The notes under the pieces were generated by a model that was given only the letters and a program-made list of their open reading frames with translations, did not search any database and was not told the origin of the DNA. A stretch of 64,000 nt of DNA, from NCBI RefSeq assembly GCF_050589825.1, contig NZ_JBNGOZ010000005.1:1-64000 (forward strand), in the 5' to 3' direction. The DNA comes from Carboxylicivirga longa. GTDB lineage: Bacteria; Bacteroidota; Bacteroidia; Bacteroidales; Marinilabiliaceae. Positions 17,300 to 26,506 of this stretch are shown piece after piece. Numbering within the stretch: position 1 is the stretch's first letter; every line of letters begins with the position of its first letter. The position numbers were made by a program, and so were the translations under genes.

Positions 17300-18418
17300 A
17301 TGATAGCCAATACCCAATTATATTCATCGAAAAAGTTTCTTACACAACTTTTAGTCAGTACCCTGTATGGAGTACTCGTCTTTCTTTATTTGTTTTACAG
17401 CGAAAACGCCCGTTTACCAGTTTTGATTAATCATGTTGATTCGCTATCGTTTTTCACGCTTACCTCATGGCTGATTTTCGGCATTCTGAGTTTGGTAACC
17501 CGTGCTCTCAATGTGTTTTATCCCTGGATTAAAGGAATGCTATCGCGTTTCACGCTGCAATTTGTGTTGAATACGCTAGTAGCTACTTTTTTTCTGTGGC
17601 TTTGTGTAAAGCTGTTGATTGCCGTTAAATACGATAACGTGGCATTTAGTGTTTTTATGGCTGAAAAGGGTGATGTTACGCTTAAACTGTTCATTATTTT
17701 TATGCTTACTAACCTGGTGCTGATCCTTGTAAACCTCTATCAGTATTCTTTTACCAGTTTTATACAGGCCAATATAGAGAGCGAGAAGATGGTGCGTGAG
17801 CGCCTTAAGCTGCAGTATGAAATCCTCAAAAGCCAGCTTAGTCCGCATTATTTGTTCAACACACTCAATACCATCGCTTCGCTGATTCATCGCGATGCTG
17901 CCACCACCGAAAGTTTTATCCGTAAATTTGCACAAACCTTTCGCTATATTCTCAATAGCCATCAGAAAGAATTGGTGGCTGTGCGTATGGAAGTGAATTT
18001 TATTATGGCATACTACTTCCTGCTTAAAATACGTTTTGAAAAAGCCCTGGAGCTTGACTTGCAGTTGGATGGCGTGAGTGAAGGTAGTTATATTCCCCCC
18101 ATGACACTTCAACTGCTGGTTGAAAATGCAGTGAAACACAATCATTTTTCGGAGGATAAGCCTCTCAAAATATGTATCCGTTCAAGGGCAAACCACAGTA
18201 TTGAAGTTGTAAATAACTTTGAACGAAAGCCTGGATTTATTGAAGTGGATAATCAGCTTTTGAAAAAGCCCGAGCGCCATGTATCGCACAAAATTGGTTT
18301 GGAAAATATTAAAAAACGATACGCCTATTTCACCAAGCAGGAAGTGGAAATTGCTAAAAATGAATCATTCTCGGTAGTGTTGCCACTGCTGATGAATAAT
18401 AAAACGGTAAGTGTTTGA
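17300..18418 (+). CDS. LytS/YehU-type sensor histidine kinase
   Basis: A 372-residue membrane kinase with four predicted membrane segments in the first 160 residues and no large sensor domain. The His-kinase box is intact (SQLSPHYLFNTLN, His183), the N-box is intact (PPMTLQLLVENAVKHN), and the glycine region reads KIGLENIKKR. These kinases phosphorylate LytTR response regulators. The gene overlaps the next by one base (TGATG) and the response regulator follows, so the three form one signalling cassette. A weak promoter (CTTG 17260, TAACTTAG 17285-17292) would make the transcript almost leaderless. Confidence 0.9.
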   Translation: MIANTQLYSSKKFLTQLLVSTLYGVLVFLYLFYSENARLPVLINHVDSLSFFTLTSWLIFGILSLVTRALNVFYPWIKGMLSRFTLQFVLNTLVATFFLWLCVKLLIAVKYDNVAFSVFMAEKGDVTLKLFIIFMLTNLVLILVNLYQYSFTSFIQANIESEKMVRERLKLQYEILKSQLSPHYLFNTLNTIASLIHRDAATTESFIRKFAQTFRYILNSHQKELVAVRMEVNFIMAYYFLLKIRFEKALELDLQLDGVSEGSYIPPMTLQLLVENAVKHNHFSEDKPLKICIRSRANHSIEVVNNFERKPGFIEVDNQLLKKPERHVSHKIGLENIKKRYAYFTKQEVEIAKNESFSVVLPLLMNNKTVSV

Positions 18419-19512
18419 TGAAAGCAGTCGTCCTTAGTAAGCAGCAAAAATGGCTCCGTTTTCTACTGCCTGTTCCCGTTGGAATGGTGGTTTACGTTAT
18501 GATATTGCTGGTGTTTGATACTCTCGATCAGTTGGGAGCTAATTTTTTTAGCCAGGAAGTGGTGGTTACCATTCTGTTTTCTTTTATTCTTATGGAGCTA
18601 CTGCGTATTGCCCTCAATGCCATTGAGCGCCGCTACCCCTTGGCACTGACCATGGCCCGAGATGACGAGCAGACTAATGTGTTTAAGGTATCAAGTCAGT
18701 CCTTGCGTATTTACCTGATTCCTCTCCTGGCTCTGCTTATTGCTATTGTTATCATTAGCCTGTTGGTTAGCGTGTATTACTCTTTTGTACTGCTTATTAG
18801 CGATTACCGTACCGAGCTGATTGTATTTAATGGAGTTTATGGTGTAGTGGCCATCTTATATGCCATTATACATGTGAGTAACTCTTTTTTAGCGGTGCAT
18901 AAGCAAATTCACTACAGGCAGGAGAAGGAGCTGCGCAAAGGTATGGAGACTGACCTGGAGAAGTTTAAAATGCAGATTAATCCGCAACTTCTCTATGATG
19001 GCCTTGAAAGCTTAATATCGATTGTACATGCCGAGCCGCGTATGGCAGAGCAGTTTGTGAATCAACTGTCAAAGATATATCGCTATAATCTTGATCACCG
19101 TCATGCCGAACTTGTTGATTTGGCCAAGGAATTGGAGCTGAGTCGTTGTCTTTTGCATTTGCTGAATATTAAACATCACAAGGCCATCAGCTTTAGCCAT
19201 CAATTATCAGATGAATGCCTTGGGCGTCAGATTATTCCCTGCACCCTTTCATCATTGATTCAGGAGGTAGTAAGGCGTTCTATTGTTAACGCTTATCAGC
19301 CTCTGTGTATCAGAGTGGAGCAACGCGATGATGTGCTTTTACTATCCTGTAACCATAATCCTAAAATAGGACTGAATGGTGATGGAGAATGGGATCTGTC
19401 ATTAATTAATAAGGCTTATGCCTTTTTTACCGATCAGCGACAACTTGAAGTTACCTACCATAATCAATATTTACACATCACCATTCCGCTGTTTGATATA
19501 GAGGAAGAATAA
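18418..19512 (+). CDS. LytS-type pseudo-histidine kinase (partner of the preceding kinase)
   Basis: A 364-residue membrane protein with four predicted membrane segments and the same architecture as the preceding kinase, but with lost catalytic residues. The H-box reads INPQLLYDGLES, so the phospho-accepting His is Gln190. The N-box position reads SLIQEVVRRS and lacks the Asn that binds Mg-ATP, and the glycine box is replaced (WDLSLINKAYAFF against IGLENIKKRYAYF in the neighbour). It therefore should neither autophosphorylate nor bind ATP normally. It presumably arose by tandem duplication and may regulate or scaffold the active kinase. The ATG at 18418 is used; a TTG three bases earlier is less likely. 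Confidence 0.85.
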   Translation: MKAVVLSKQQKWLRFLLPVPVGMVVYVMILLVFDTLDQLGANFFSQEVVVTILFSFILMELLRIALNAIERRYPLALTMARDDEQTNVFKVSSQSLRIYLIPLLALLIAIVIISLLVSVYYSFVLLISDYRTELIVFNGVYGVVAILYAIIHVSNSFLAVHKQIHYRQEKELRKGMETDLEKFKMQINPQLLYDGLESLISIVHAEPRMAEQFVNQLSKIYRYNLDHRHAELVDLAKELELSRCLLHLLNIKHHKAISFSHQLSDECLGRQIIPCTLSSLIQEVVRRSIVNAYQPLCIRVEQRDDVLLLSCNHNPKIGLNGDGEWDLSLINKAYAFFTDQRQLEVTYHNQYLHITIPLFDIEEE

Positions 19513-19522
19513 GCTAAACCCA

Positions 19523-20302
19523 ATGAGAGTATTAATTATAGAAGACGAAAAGCCGGCGGTGGATAACCTGAGCCACCTACTGAAGCGTTACGATGAAAAC
19601 ATTGAAATTGTAGATGTTTTAAGTTCTGTGGCTGCCAGTGTGGAGTGGTTCTCGCGCCCCCTCAATAAGGTGGATCTTGTTTTTATGGACATTCACCTAA
19701 GCGATGGGCTTAGCTTCGAGATTTTTGGCAAGACGCAGCTTAATCTTCCCGTTATTTTCACTACTGCCTATAATGAGTATGCCATACAGGCCTTCAAAGT
19801 AAACAGTATTGACTATTTATTGAAGCCATTGGATTACGATGCTTTGTTTCATAGTATGGAGAAGTTGGAGAGTCTGCGCGAGAATCTGTCATCGGCCAGT
19901 CAGCGTATTAAACTTGAGGAGCTGAACGAAGCATTGCTGCATTATCGAAAAACTTATAAAGAACGTTTTATGGTAAAGCTGGGAGAGCGTATAAAGTCAG
20001 TTACCACCGATAAAATTGTGCTGTTCTATGCCGAAGGGCGCAATGCCTTTATCCTCACTTCCAAGGGTAATAGATATATTATTGATTATAAGCTGGAAGA
20101 GCTGGAGGAGCTCTTGAATCCGGCTTCCTTTTACCGGATCAGCCGGTCATTTATCGTCAATATCAATCATATTCAGGATGTGCTCGTTCATTCCAACAGC
20201 CGTTTGAAAATTCAATTCGAGCAGGTGTTTGAGCGAGAAGTAATTGTGAGTCGCGATAAGGTGGCGCATTTTAAGAGTTGGTTCAGTGGTTCTGGAATTT
20301 AG
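19523..20302 (+). CDS. LytTR-family response regulator
   Basis: A 259-residue regulator: receiver domain (residues 1-120) with acidic pocket IIEDEK, phospho-acceptor Asp56 in VFMDIHLSDG, TTAYNEYA and KPLD lysine; then a linker helix and a LytTR DNA-binding domain (about 145-250: RISRSFIVNINHIQDV is typical). LytTR proteins bind paired direct repeats upstream of target promoters. It is the output of the two kinase-like genes immediately upstream (10-base gap). Targets are unknown; the AbgT gene 210 bases downstream is a candidate by position only. Confidence 0.93.
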   Translation: MRVLIIEDEKPAVDNLSHLLKRYDENIEIVDVLSSVAASVEWFSRPLNKVDLVFMDIHLSDGLSFEIFGKTQLNLPVIFTTAYNEYAIQAFKVNSIDYLLKPLDYDALFHSMEKLESLRENLSSASQRIKLEELNEALLHYRKTYKERFMVKLGERIKSVTTDKIVLFYAEGRNAFILTSKGNRYIIDYKLEELEELLNPASFYRISRSFIVNINHIQDVLVHSNSRLKIQFEQVFEREVIVSRDKVAHFKSWFSGSGI

Positions 20303-20511
20303 TTATCATGCTCATTGTCAGCTCATCTACTTTTTAACTACTCGGTGTTTTTAATACTTCAGTATTTTTTGCTTCCGTCTTGACTGGGTCTCTAATGGTA
20401 TGCATTTGAGAGGGCTATGTTATAAAACACTTGCATGATAGTAATACTTTTATGGGCAGGTATTCTTTTTTTTATATTTTCGACCTCTCATAATAGTAAA
20501 ACTCTCATTGT

Positions 20512-22047
20512 ATGAATACGTCCCCCAAAAAGAAGAAATCTCTTGTTGATCTGTTTTTAAATGGTGTAGAGCGCGTAGGCAATATCTTGCCACATCCCGC
20601 ACTGCTCTTTGGCATCTTTGCCGTTATCGTATTATTGCTGTCGGGTGTGTTTGCCTGGATGGGAGCTGGCGCCGCACATCCTGCCACCGGCGAATCCATT
20701 GAGGTAATCAACCTCTTATCGGTTGAAGGATTACGTCAGATACTAACAGGGATGGTGGAAAATTTCACCGGTTTTGCCCCCATGGGTATTGTAGTGGTCG
20801 CTATGCTGGGGATTGGATTGGCAGAAAAATCAGATCTGATTGGTGCTTTAATCCGTAAGTTGGTATTGGCGGCTCCCAAGGGCTTGCTTACCTTCGTTAT
20901 TATATTGGCGGGCGTAATTTCCAATGTGGCATCCAGTGTGGGATATGTGCTGCTGGTGCCTCTTGGCGGAGTTATCTTTCTGGTGGCCAAGCGTCATCCG
21001 TTGGTGGGTATGGCTGCCGCCTTTGCCGGTGTTTCGGGTGGGTTCAGTGCCAACCTGATCATTGGTACCATTGATCCTTTGCTGGCCGGCCTTACTGAAG
21101 AGGCGGCGCGTATTGTCGATAAGACCTATACAGTAAATCCGGTGAGTAACTGGTATTTTATGGTGGTTTCCACATTTATGGTGGCGCTTGTGGGTACCTG
21201 GGTGACTGAAAAGATAATTGCACCCCGTTTTGGAGAGTACACAGGTGAGGTGTCGGAGGAGGAGACCCGATTGGATAAACTCAGTGTTATTGAAAAGAAA
21301 GGACTACGCTGGGTGGGTATCGTTTCCTTGGCTTTTTTGGCCATTATTGTATGGGGGCTTTTGCCAGCCAATGGTTTCTTGCGGGGTGCCGATGGCCGTT
21401 TACTAACATCGCCGTTGCTTAAAGGAGTGGTAGCCGTGCTGTTTGTGTGGGCCGGTACCTGTGGTGTTGTCTATGGAAGGATAACGGGAACTTTCAAAAA
21501 TGATAAAGAAATAATGGGTGCCATGGGCGAGGCAGCTAAGTCTTTGGGTCCTTATCTGGTGCTGGTGTTTTTTGCCGCCCAGTTTGTGGCTTATTTCAAC
21601 TGGAGTAACCTGGGTTTGGTGATGGCGGTTAACGGCGCCAACCTGATTCATGCCCTCAATCTGAGCGTGATTCCTTTAATGCTTTTGTTCACTCTGTTTT
21701 GCGGCATGATTAATCTGGTGATGGGCAGTGCCTCGGCTAAATGGGCTTTGTTGGCGCCTATTTTTGTGCCCATGTTTATGATGCTGGGTTATTCGCCGGA
21801 GTTAACGCAGGTTGTTTATCGGATAGGAGACAGTGCTACCAATATTATTTCTCCCATGATGAGCTTCTTTGCACTTATTATCGTGTATTTTCAGAAATAC
21901 GACGAGAATGCCGGTATTGGCACCATTGTTTCCACCATGCTGCCCTATTCCATTATCTTTATGATCTCGTGGATGATTTTACTGGCCGTGTGGCTCTTTA
22001 CCGGACTACCGCTGGGACCTACGGGCGTGCTGCACTATAGTATGTAG
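20512..22047 (+). CDS. AbgT-family transporter
   Basis: A 511-residue inner-membrane protein with about 11-13 hydrophobic segments, matching the AbgT family (p-aminobenzoyl-glutamate uptake in Escherichia coli; sulfonamide/antimetabolite export by the MtrF/YdaH branch). Recognisable blocks are NILPHPALLFGIFAV near the start, SNVASSVGYVLLVPLGG, NLIIGTIDPLLAGLT and the late GDSATNIISPMMSFF. Length is normal. It is monocistronic, with a strong convergent hairpin after it. The direction of transport cannot be decided from sequence. Confidence 0.9.
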   Translation: MNTSPKKKKSLVDLFLNGVERVGNILPHPALLFGIFAVIVLLLSGVFAWMGAGAAHPATGESIEVINLLSVEGLRQILTGMVENFTGFAPMGIVVVAMLGIGLAEKSDLIGALIRKLVLAAPKGLLTFVIILAGVISNVASSVGYVLLVPLGGVIFLVAKRHPLVGMAAAFAGVSGGFSANLIIGTIDPLLAGLTEEAARIVDKTYTVNPVSNWYFMVVSTFMVALVGTWVTEKIIAPRFGEYTGEVSEEETRLDKLSVIEKKGLRWVGIVSLAFLAIIVWGLLPANGFLRGADGRLLTSPLLKGVVAVLFVWAGTCGVVYGRITGTFKNDKEIMGAMGEAAKSLGPYLVLVFFAAQFVAYFNWSNLGLVMAVNGANLIHALNLSVIPLMLLFTLFCGMINLVMGSASAKWALLAPIFVPMFMMLGYSPELTQVVYRIGDSATNIISPMMSFFALIIVYFQKYDENAGIGTIVSTMLPYSIIFMISWMILLAVWLFTGLPLGPTGVLHYSM

Positions 22048-22058
22048 TGAGCTTATAT

Positions 22059-22103
22059 TTATCGGATGACTAAATGATTGTTCTGTATTTAGTCATCCGA
22101 TAA
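22059..22103. terminator. Long convergent hairpin after the AbgT gene
   Basis: Perfect 17-bp inverted repeat (22059-22075 with 22087-22103) with an 11-base loop, between the convergent AbgT and LPP20-type genes. There is no strong T-run on either side, so it may act as a bidirectional terminator mostly through stem stability or as a 3'-end stabiliser. Confidence 0.65.
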
Positions 22104-22125
22104 GTGTTGATTCATTTTCCTTGGC

Positions 22126-23118
22126 TTATTCTATGCCTTTAAGCAAAAGGGTGGCAGTGGCCGGCTTTTGCTTTTCAATCAGCTGACGAACCAGTAGGTT
22201 TCGACTGATTTGCCGTCCCACGGTCTGGAGATCGAGTTCGGCCTTGAGACTTTCTGTTGGTTTATTGCCAAAAGAAAGAGAAGGGGTGGTAATCATGCCT
22301 TTGTCATCACTTTTGTATTTATCGCTTGCCAAAAAACCCCCGCTGTAGCGAAAACGAACCGGGATACCCGATATGAGCTGATTGAATTTGCTTACCCGTA
22401 ATACAGTGGTTCCTTCATGAAGGTTGCTATTGTGTTCAACCCTGACTTCTGATTGAGAGTAGCTGAGTTGCAGGCAGGACAGCAGATATGTGAGTCCCTC
22501 TTTTGCCCTTTCATACACATCGAAGGAATCATGTCCTGTTTGTATTATTGTGGCTTCATTCATATAACCGCTTACGGCATCAATGGAGGCGGCATATTGT
22601 TCAAGAGCTGTAATAATATCATTGCGCTGTTGGGCTTCCTGCGCCAATTCGTACTTCTGGAATCCTAGTTGCAGGGCCTCTTCCTTTCGCTTGGCTTTGC
22701 GCGCATAAAATTCACTTTTCGACAGCCGGTAAAAGGCAAATCGGTTGTTCAGGTCTTCCCATTCATCCAGCAGTTCGTATCCCTCCAGAAACTCCTCGGA
22801 AGTGGCACGCACCCTGCTTTGGATGTATTCATACACCCCGGTGCCGTCTTCCATGCGATAGTAACTCTGATCGCTCTTTATTTGGGTGCTAATTTGCTTG
22901 GATATATCTGCTAAGGCCTTTTCGCGGGCCTGTTCCTCGTAGTACACTTGTCCGCCCACCTTGGGCGATATGCCAATACCGTAAAAATAGCTTGTTGAAA
23001 CAGGACGCTCTTTAAGCCATTGTGGCTTGCTTAATTCCAGTAATTCAGCTTCTTTCTTTTGGGTGGAACATCCGGTCAAGAGTATGACTATTAGACTGAT
23101 ACTTAAGAATAGTCTCAT
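22126..23118 (-). CDS. LPP20-family lipoprotein
   Basis: A 330-residue lipoprotein (lipobox LTGC, Cys17). The region after the signal (PQWLKERPVSTSYFYGIGIS, then the EEQAREKALADISKQISTQIKS helix) matches the LPP20 domain of Helicobacter and Bacteroidota lipoproteins. A helical, TPR-like segment covers about 155-215 and a beta domain the C-terminus. The upstream gene encodes a second large lipoprotein five bases away, so the pair is probably one envelope complex. The exact role is unknown. Confidence 0.8.
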   Translation of the reverse strand: MRLFLSISLIVILLTGCSTQKKEAELLELSKPQWLKERPVSTSYFYGIGISPKVGGQVYYEEQAREKALADISKQISTQIKSDQSYYRMEDGTGVYEYIQSRVRATSEEFLEGYELLDEWEDLNNRFAFYRLSKSEFYARKAKRKEEALQLGFQKYELAQEAQQRNDIITALEQYAASIDAVSGYMNEATIIQTGHDSFDVYERAKEGLTYLLSCLQLSYSQSEVRVEHNSNLHEGTTVLRVSKFNQLISGIPVRFRYSGGFLASDKYKSDDKGMITTPSLSFGNKPTESLKAELDLQTVGRQISRNLLVRQLIEKQKPATATLLLKGIE

Positions 23119-23123
23119 TGAAA

Positions 23124-24509
23124 TTAGTTTTCGGGTTGGTAACTGCTTACGCTTTTGCTAACATGTTGAGCACAGGTGTTTAGTAGTTGGCTTTCCAGCT
23201 TGTCAATGCTCGTAATTTCGTGCCTTGCAGTAAAAAGGGCATGTAATTTTCCAGTGGCATTTTCTGAGTCATATATTTGATCGGCTTCACTGTCCTTATC
23301 AATGTGTTGCCAAGTGCCGGGTACAAGTTGCTTGTGGCTGCCTTCGAAGCGGGCAAAATGAACACGGTCGTGCTGCTCACCCGTATAGGTATCGGCAATG
23401 GCTTTTTCATCTTTGTCAACACGATCCAGGTCAAAGCTTAGCGACAGGCTTACCTTATTCTCACGAGTATATTCGTAGTAGCGTACTTTGGTATAAATAA
23501 TTTTTTGCTCCTTTAGTTTTGTATCCGGGTTTATCTGTTCCACAGTTTGCTTCAGGTAGGCTCTTTTCTCCACTTTTTTTTGGGGTCCTTTTTGTTTGTG
23601 GTAGCTGTTGATGCGCGCCGAAAGGATTGTTTTGGCTTCAAAGTACTGCGCCTGTTGTTTCGCATATTTGATTGTTGTAGCCGGATCTTTGCTTTGTGTC
23701 CAGCCCGGTATCGATCGAATAGCCTCATCACTGATAATTGTGTAGAAAGGTGATGATAACTGCGAGAGTTCATTGACAACCCGCTCTTTCATAGGGGCTG
23801 TATAGTGGCGGTCGTTACGGTAGGTGTAAGTAAATGGAAGAACAGCAATGCTTACGGTAGCTTCCTCGAGGCACTTTTGCTGCAGCGCTACACTGTTTTG
23901 ATAGCCTTTAGTGGCCTTGTTGATGGTGTTAAGATCGGTATAGGCGCTTCTGTAAAGACGGGTTTCCATGTTTTGCAGGGCACGGCGATATATCGGTTCG
24001 TATTTTGCTATAATCCATTGGCTCTGTGCGTCTTTAAAGTTTGGGTCGAGGGCCAGTAATTCTCTGAAGGTTGCCTCAGCCGGAACAAACTCCTCCAGTG
24101 TAAGTGCTTTGGAAGCTTTCTGATAGAGTTGATCAAGGTAGCGGTCTTTCACATCGTTGTAATAGGCTTTTTGTTCGTCGGGCATCATCAGTTTAACGCC
24201 TAGTGCCGATAGCTGATGGTGATACTTTTCGGCCTCTTTATAGGCATATACTGCGGACTTAATAGTGCCGTTATTGTATTGTGCCTGAAATGTTTCCAGT
24301 TTGTCTTCAAGTACTAGTTGACCGGTGCGTTGCAGACCCAGTTTGGCATCGATGTTATTGGTGTTGGCTTTAAGCGATTTGTAATACAATGCTGCGGCAT
24401 CGGCGTATAGGCCGGCTTCGTCAAACTTCTGAGCTTTGTTATAATTGCGCTTACTTGCACACGAAGTGAGCAATAGAATACCCATCAAAAATGGTATCAA
24501 TCGTTTCAT
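23124..24509 (-). CDS. Tetratricopeptide-like lipoprotein of unknown function
   Basis: A 461-residue lipoprotein (lipobox LTSC, Cys17). The first 210 residues are helical with TPR-like character (AGLYADAAALYYKSLKAN, PAEATFRELLALDPNF), followed by a mixed domain with SIAVLPFTYTYRN, similar to the CsgG/LpoB-like beta-alpha start used in envelope proteins, and a charged C-terminus. It is co-transcribed with the LPP20-type lipoprotein. Such pairs are found in Bacteroidota as outer-membrane-anchored assembly or peptidoglycan-regulating factors, but the role here is not established. Confidence 0.7.
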   Translation of the reverse strand: MKRLIPFLMGILLLTSCASKRNYNKAQKFDEAGLYADAAALYYKSLKANTNNIDAKLGLQRTGQLVLEDKLETFQAQYNNGTIKSAVYAYKEAEKYHHQLSALGVKLMMPDEQKAYYNDVKDRYLDQLYQKASKALTLEEFVPAEATFRELLALDPNFKDAQSQWIIAKYEPIYRRALQNMETRLYRSAYTDLNTINKATKGYQNSVALQQKCLEEATVSIAVLPFTYTYRNDRHYTAPMKERVVNELSQLSSPFYTIISDEAIRSIPGWTQSKDPATTIKYAKQQAQYFEAKTILSARINSYHKQKGPQKKVEKRAYLKQTVEQINPDTKLKEQKIIYTKVRYYEYTRENKVSLSLSFDLDRVDKDEKAIADTYTGEQHDRVHFARFEGSHKQLVPGTWQHIDKDSEADQIYDSENATGKLHALFTARHEITSIDKLESQLLNTCAQHVSKSVSSYQPEN

Positions 24510-24568
24510 AAATACTATGCGTTAATAAATTTTGGATTCTTGAACGTGATTCATGCAAAAGTGTTCCG

Positions 24569-24594
24569 TATTTTTGGGATTTATTTTAGATTTG
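24569..24594 (+). promoter_or_regulatory. Two overlapping -7 elements before the K+ channel gene
   Basis: TATTTTTG at 24569-24576 and TAGATTTG at 24587-24594 are both exact TAnnTTTG matches upstream of the ATG at 24622. No good -33 box is visible for either. Confidence 0.4.
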
Positions 24595-24621
24595 AATATG
24601 ATATAACTCATTGACAACTTT

Positions 24622-25299
24622 ATGGCTCTAATGAAACATTTGAATAAGCAGCATAATCTCAAACAGTTGATGAGTAATTGGGGGTTGTTTATGCTTTTGG
24701 TGTTTACTATTTTTGCTTTGCCTATTATTACTTTGTTTGTTAAAATTCGCTTATTCGAAATCTTTATTACGCTTATTGTTATTCTTTCATCGCTGGCAAC
24801 TAGTGAAGAGGGTAAGCGCAAGCGCAAGGTAATGATACAGGTGATGCTTTCTATTCTTGCTATTTGGATATCGCGTGTAGCGAATTTGCACTATGTTCAT
24901 TTATTGGCTTCCTTGTGGTTAGTAGTGTTTTTTATGCTGCGTGTATTTCGTTTTGTTGGTCAGCTCTCCATTAAAGAGCATGTTAGCATTACAGTGATTG
25001 TGGGGGCCATTAACGGTTACCTGCTAATTGGCGTTGGCTTTGCGCTTTTGGTGAATATGTTTTCAGCTGAGTTTCCCGGAGCCTTTAACTTTCATATTAA
25101 CGACTCTGTGTCGCATGTTTATGATTCTTTGTACTACACTTTTGTGTCGATGACTACCTTGGGCTATGGCGATCTTTTACCGGTGAGTCCGGCCGCCAAA
25201 TCCCTGGCATTAATGATTACACTTTGTGGACAATTTTACCTGGTTACTATCATGGCCTTGTTGGTGGGGCGACTTTTAGCTACCTCTAGTAAGCCTTAA
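24622..25299 (+). CDS. Potassium channel family protein
   Basis: A 225-residue membrane protein with about six hydrophobic segments. The last two flank a pore helix with selectivity filter TTLGYGD (TLGYGD at 179-184), as in two-transmembrane (ion_trans_2) K+ channels. There is no RCK/TrkA-N domain on the C-terminus. The stop codon overlaps that of the convergent gene at the palindrome TTAA (25296-25299). Confidence 0.88.
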   Translation: MALMKHLNKQHNLKQLMSNWGLFMLLVFTIFALPIITLFVKIRLFEIFITLIVILSSLATSEEGKRKRKVMIQVMLSILAIWISRVANLHYVHLLASLWLVVFFMLRVFRFVGQLSIKEHVSITVIVGAINGYLLIGVGFALLVNMFSAEFPGAFNFHINDSVSHVYDSLYYTFVSMTTLGYGDLLPVSPAAKSLALMITLCGQFYLVTIMALLVGRLLATSSKP

Positions 25300-26381
25300 G
25301 GCATCATAGAGAGTTTTTCGTTTGTATTAGTTGTATAGCCTTTCATTAGGTTGGCAGTAAGGCAGGAATGAATAGGCAATATGGCCAGCATATCCCCTAT
25401 TTTCACCTGATTAATGTGTTCGGGCAATAGCGTGATGGTGCCGTGTTCCTGCGATAGTTTTGTGATATGGCCCAAGGTTTGTCCGGTATCCCAATGCAAG
25501 TCATTTAGGCGTATTACAGTACCGTAATGTATTTTTCCATTTTTTGTCAGGCTGTCTTTTGAGAAATGAACCGCTCCGCCATGCACAATTACCTGGTGTC
25601 TTTCGGGGTGCAGCGCCACCACCGGGCAGGCCATGGCTACCGCAATATCATCTATTGAGCAGGCACCCAGTGATGCCTGAGTGTCATCGTAAAATACGCA
25701 GTTGCCGGGGCGTAATTCATCAAAGTCTTCAAAATTGTTGGCGATGGAGCAGGAAGGCGTATCGCCGTACGATAACTGGATTAAAGGAAAATCATGGGCC
25801 ATAAACGTTTTAAGGGCGAGTAGTTGCTGGCGTGAGGAGTCCAAAATACTTTGAATCTCGGATGGTGATGAAGTTTCGTATGTATGGCCGGCGTGGCATA
25901 GAAAGCCTATAAATATTAAATTCTTACAGGTTTTAAGGGGCTTCAGAAGAGCTTGCATAGCTGCATAATCTTCCGCTGGAATGCCGGTGCGGCCATAGCC
26001 CGTATCTGTTTTGATATAAGTACCCACAGGGTGACTCAGATGTTTTTCCAGAAAGAGTATGGTCTCTTGTGATTCAACTACAATGTTGAGGTTGATCTTT
26101 GCTGCCAGCATATTGATGACCGGCCACTCCCGTATATTGGCCGGAAAGGCAATGGAGATATCGGACCAGCCCTGCTCAGCAAAATAAACGGCCATTTTCA
26201 CTGATGAAACCGTAATGCACTCTACACCATAGTCTCTGAACCAATTACCAATAGTAGCTGATTGATGTGTTTTGAAGTGAGGACGAAAAACAGCCTTCGA
26301 TTCTCTGGCTTTGTTCGCCATGCGCTCGATATTGGCAAGGCACTTTTCTTTGTTGAGCAATAGTGTGGGTTGTGTAAGCAT
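25296..26381 (-). CDS. D-threonine aldolase / D-serine dehydratase-type PLP enzyme
   Basis: A 361-residue enzyme of the DSD1/D-threonine aldolase family (alanine-racemase-like fold type III). The PLP lysine is Lys37 in RPHFKTHQ; the C-terminal metal site is PIHSC (His338, Cys340), and GHTYE and SYGDTPSC are family blocks. It should act on D-threonine or D-serine. The start is the ATG at 26381: a perfect -7 element lies at 26399-26406, inside the longer frame that begins at 26417, so the longer version cannot be transcribed from it. Confidence 0.87.
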   Translation of the reverse strand: MLTQPTLLLNKEKCLANIERMANKARESKAVFRPHFKTHQSATIGNWFRDYGVECITVSSVKMAVYFAEQGWSDISIAFPANIREWPVINMLAAKINLNIVVESQETILFLEKHLSHPVGTYIKTDTGYGRTGIPAEDYAAMQALLKPLKTCKNLIFIGFLCHAGHTYETSSPSEIQSILDSSRQQLLALKTFMAHDFPLIQLSYGDTPSCSIANNFEDFDELRPGNCVFYDDTQASLGACSIDDIAVAMACPVVALHPERHQVIVHGGAVHFSKDSLTKNGKIHYGTVIRLNDLHWDTGQTLGHITKLSQEHGTITLLPEHINQVKIGDMLAILPIHSCLTANLMKGYTTNTNEKLSMMP

Positions 26382-26398
26382 TGCAGTGTTGTTTGTTG

Positions 26399-26406
26399 CA
26401 AAGATA
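26399..26406 (-). promoter_or_regulatory. -7 element for the D-threonine aldolase-type gene
   Basis: Minus-strand TATCTTTG, an exact match, placing the transcription start about 11 bases before the ATG at 26381. Confidence 0.5.
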
Positions 26407-26459
26407 GTGAATGCCACCGGAATAATTTTTTGCGCGATATGGTTGAATTTCAGGTTGTA

Positions 26460-26488
26460 AAAAAAAAGCCGGCTCTTTTGAACCGGCT
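26460..26488 (-). terminator. Rho-independent terminator of purA
   Basis: AGCCGG (minus strand from 26488) pairs with CCGGCT (26472-26467) and is followed by eight T residues on the minus strand. It lies about 18 bases after the purA stop. Confidence 0.85.
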
Positions 26489-26506
26489 CTTTCTGAATAT
26501 TAATAA

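Noticed and set aside
20340..20370. AATAC/GTATT hairpin after the LytTR gene
   Set aside because: Only five base pairs with weak context; not enough to call a terminator.
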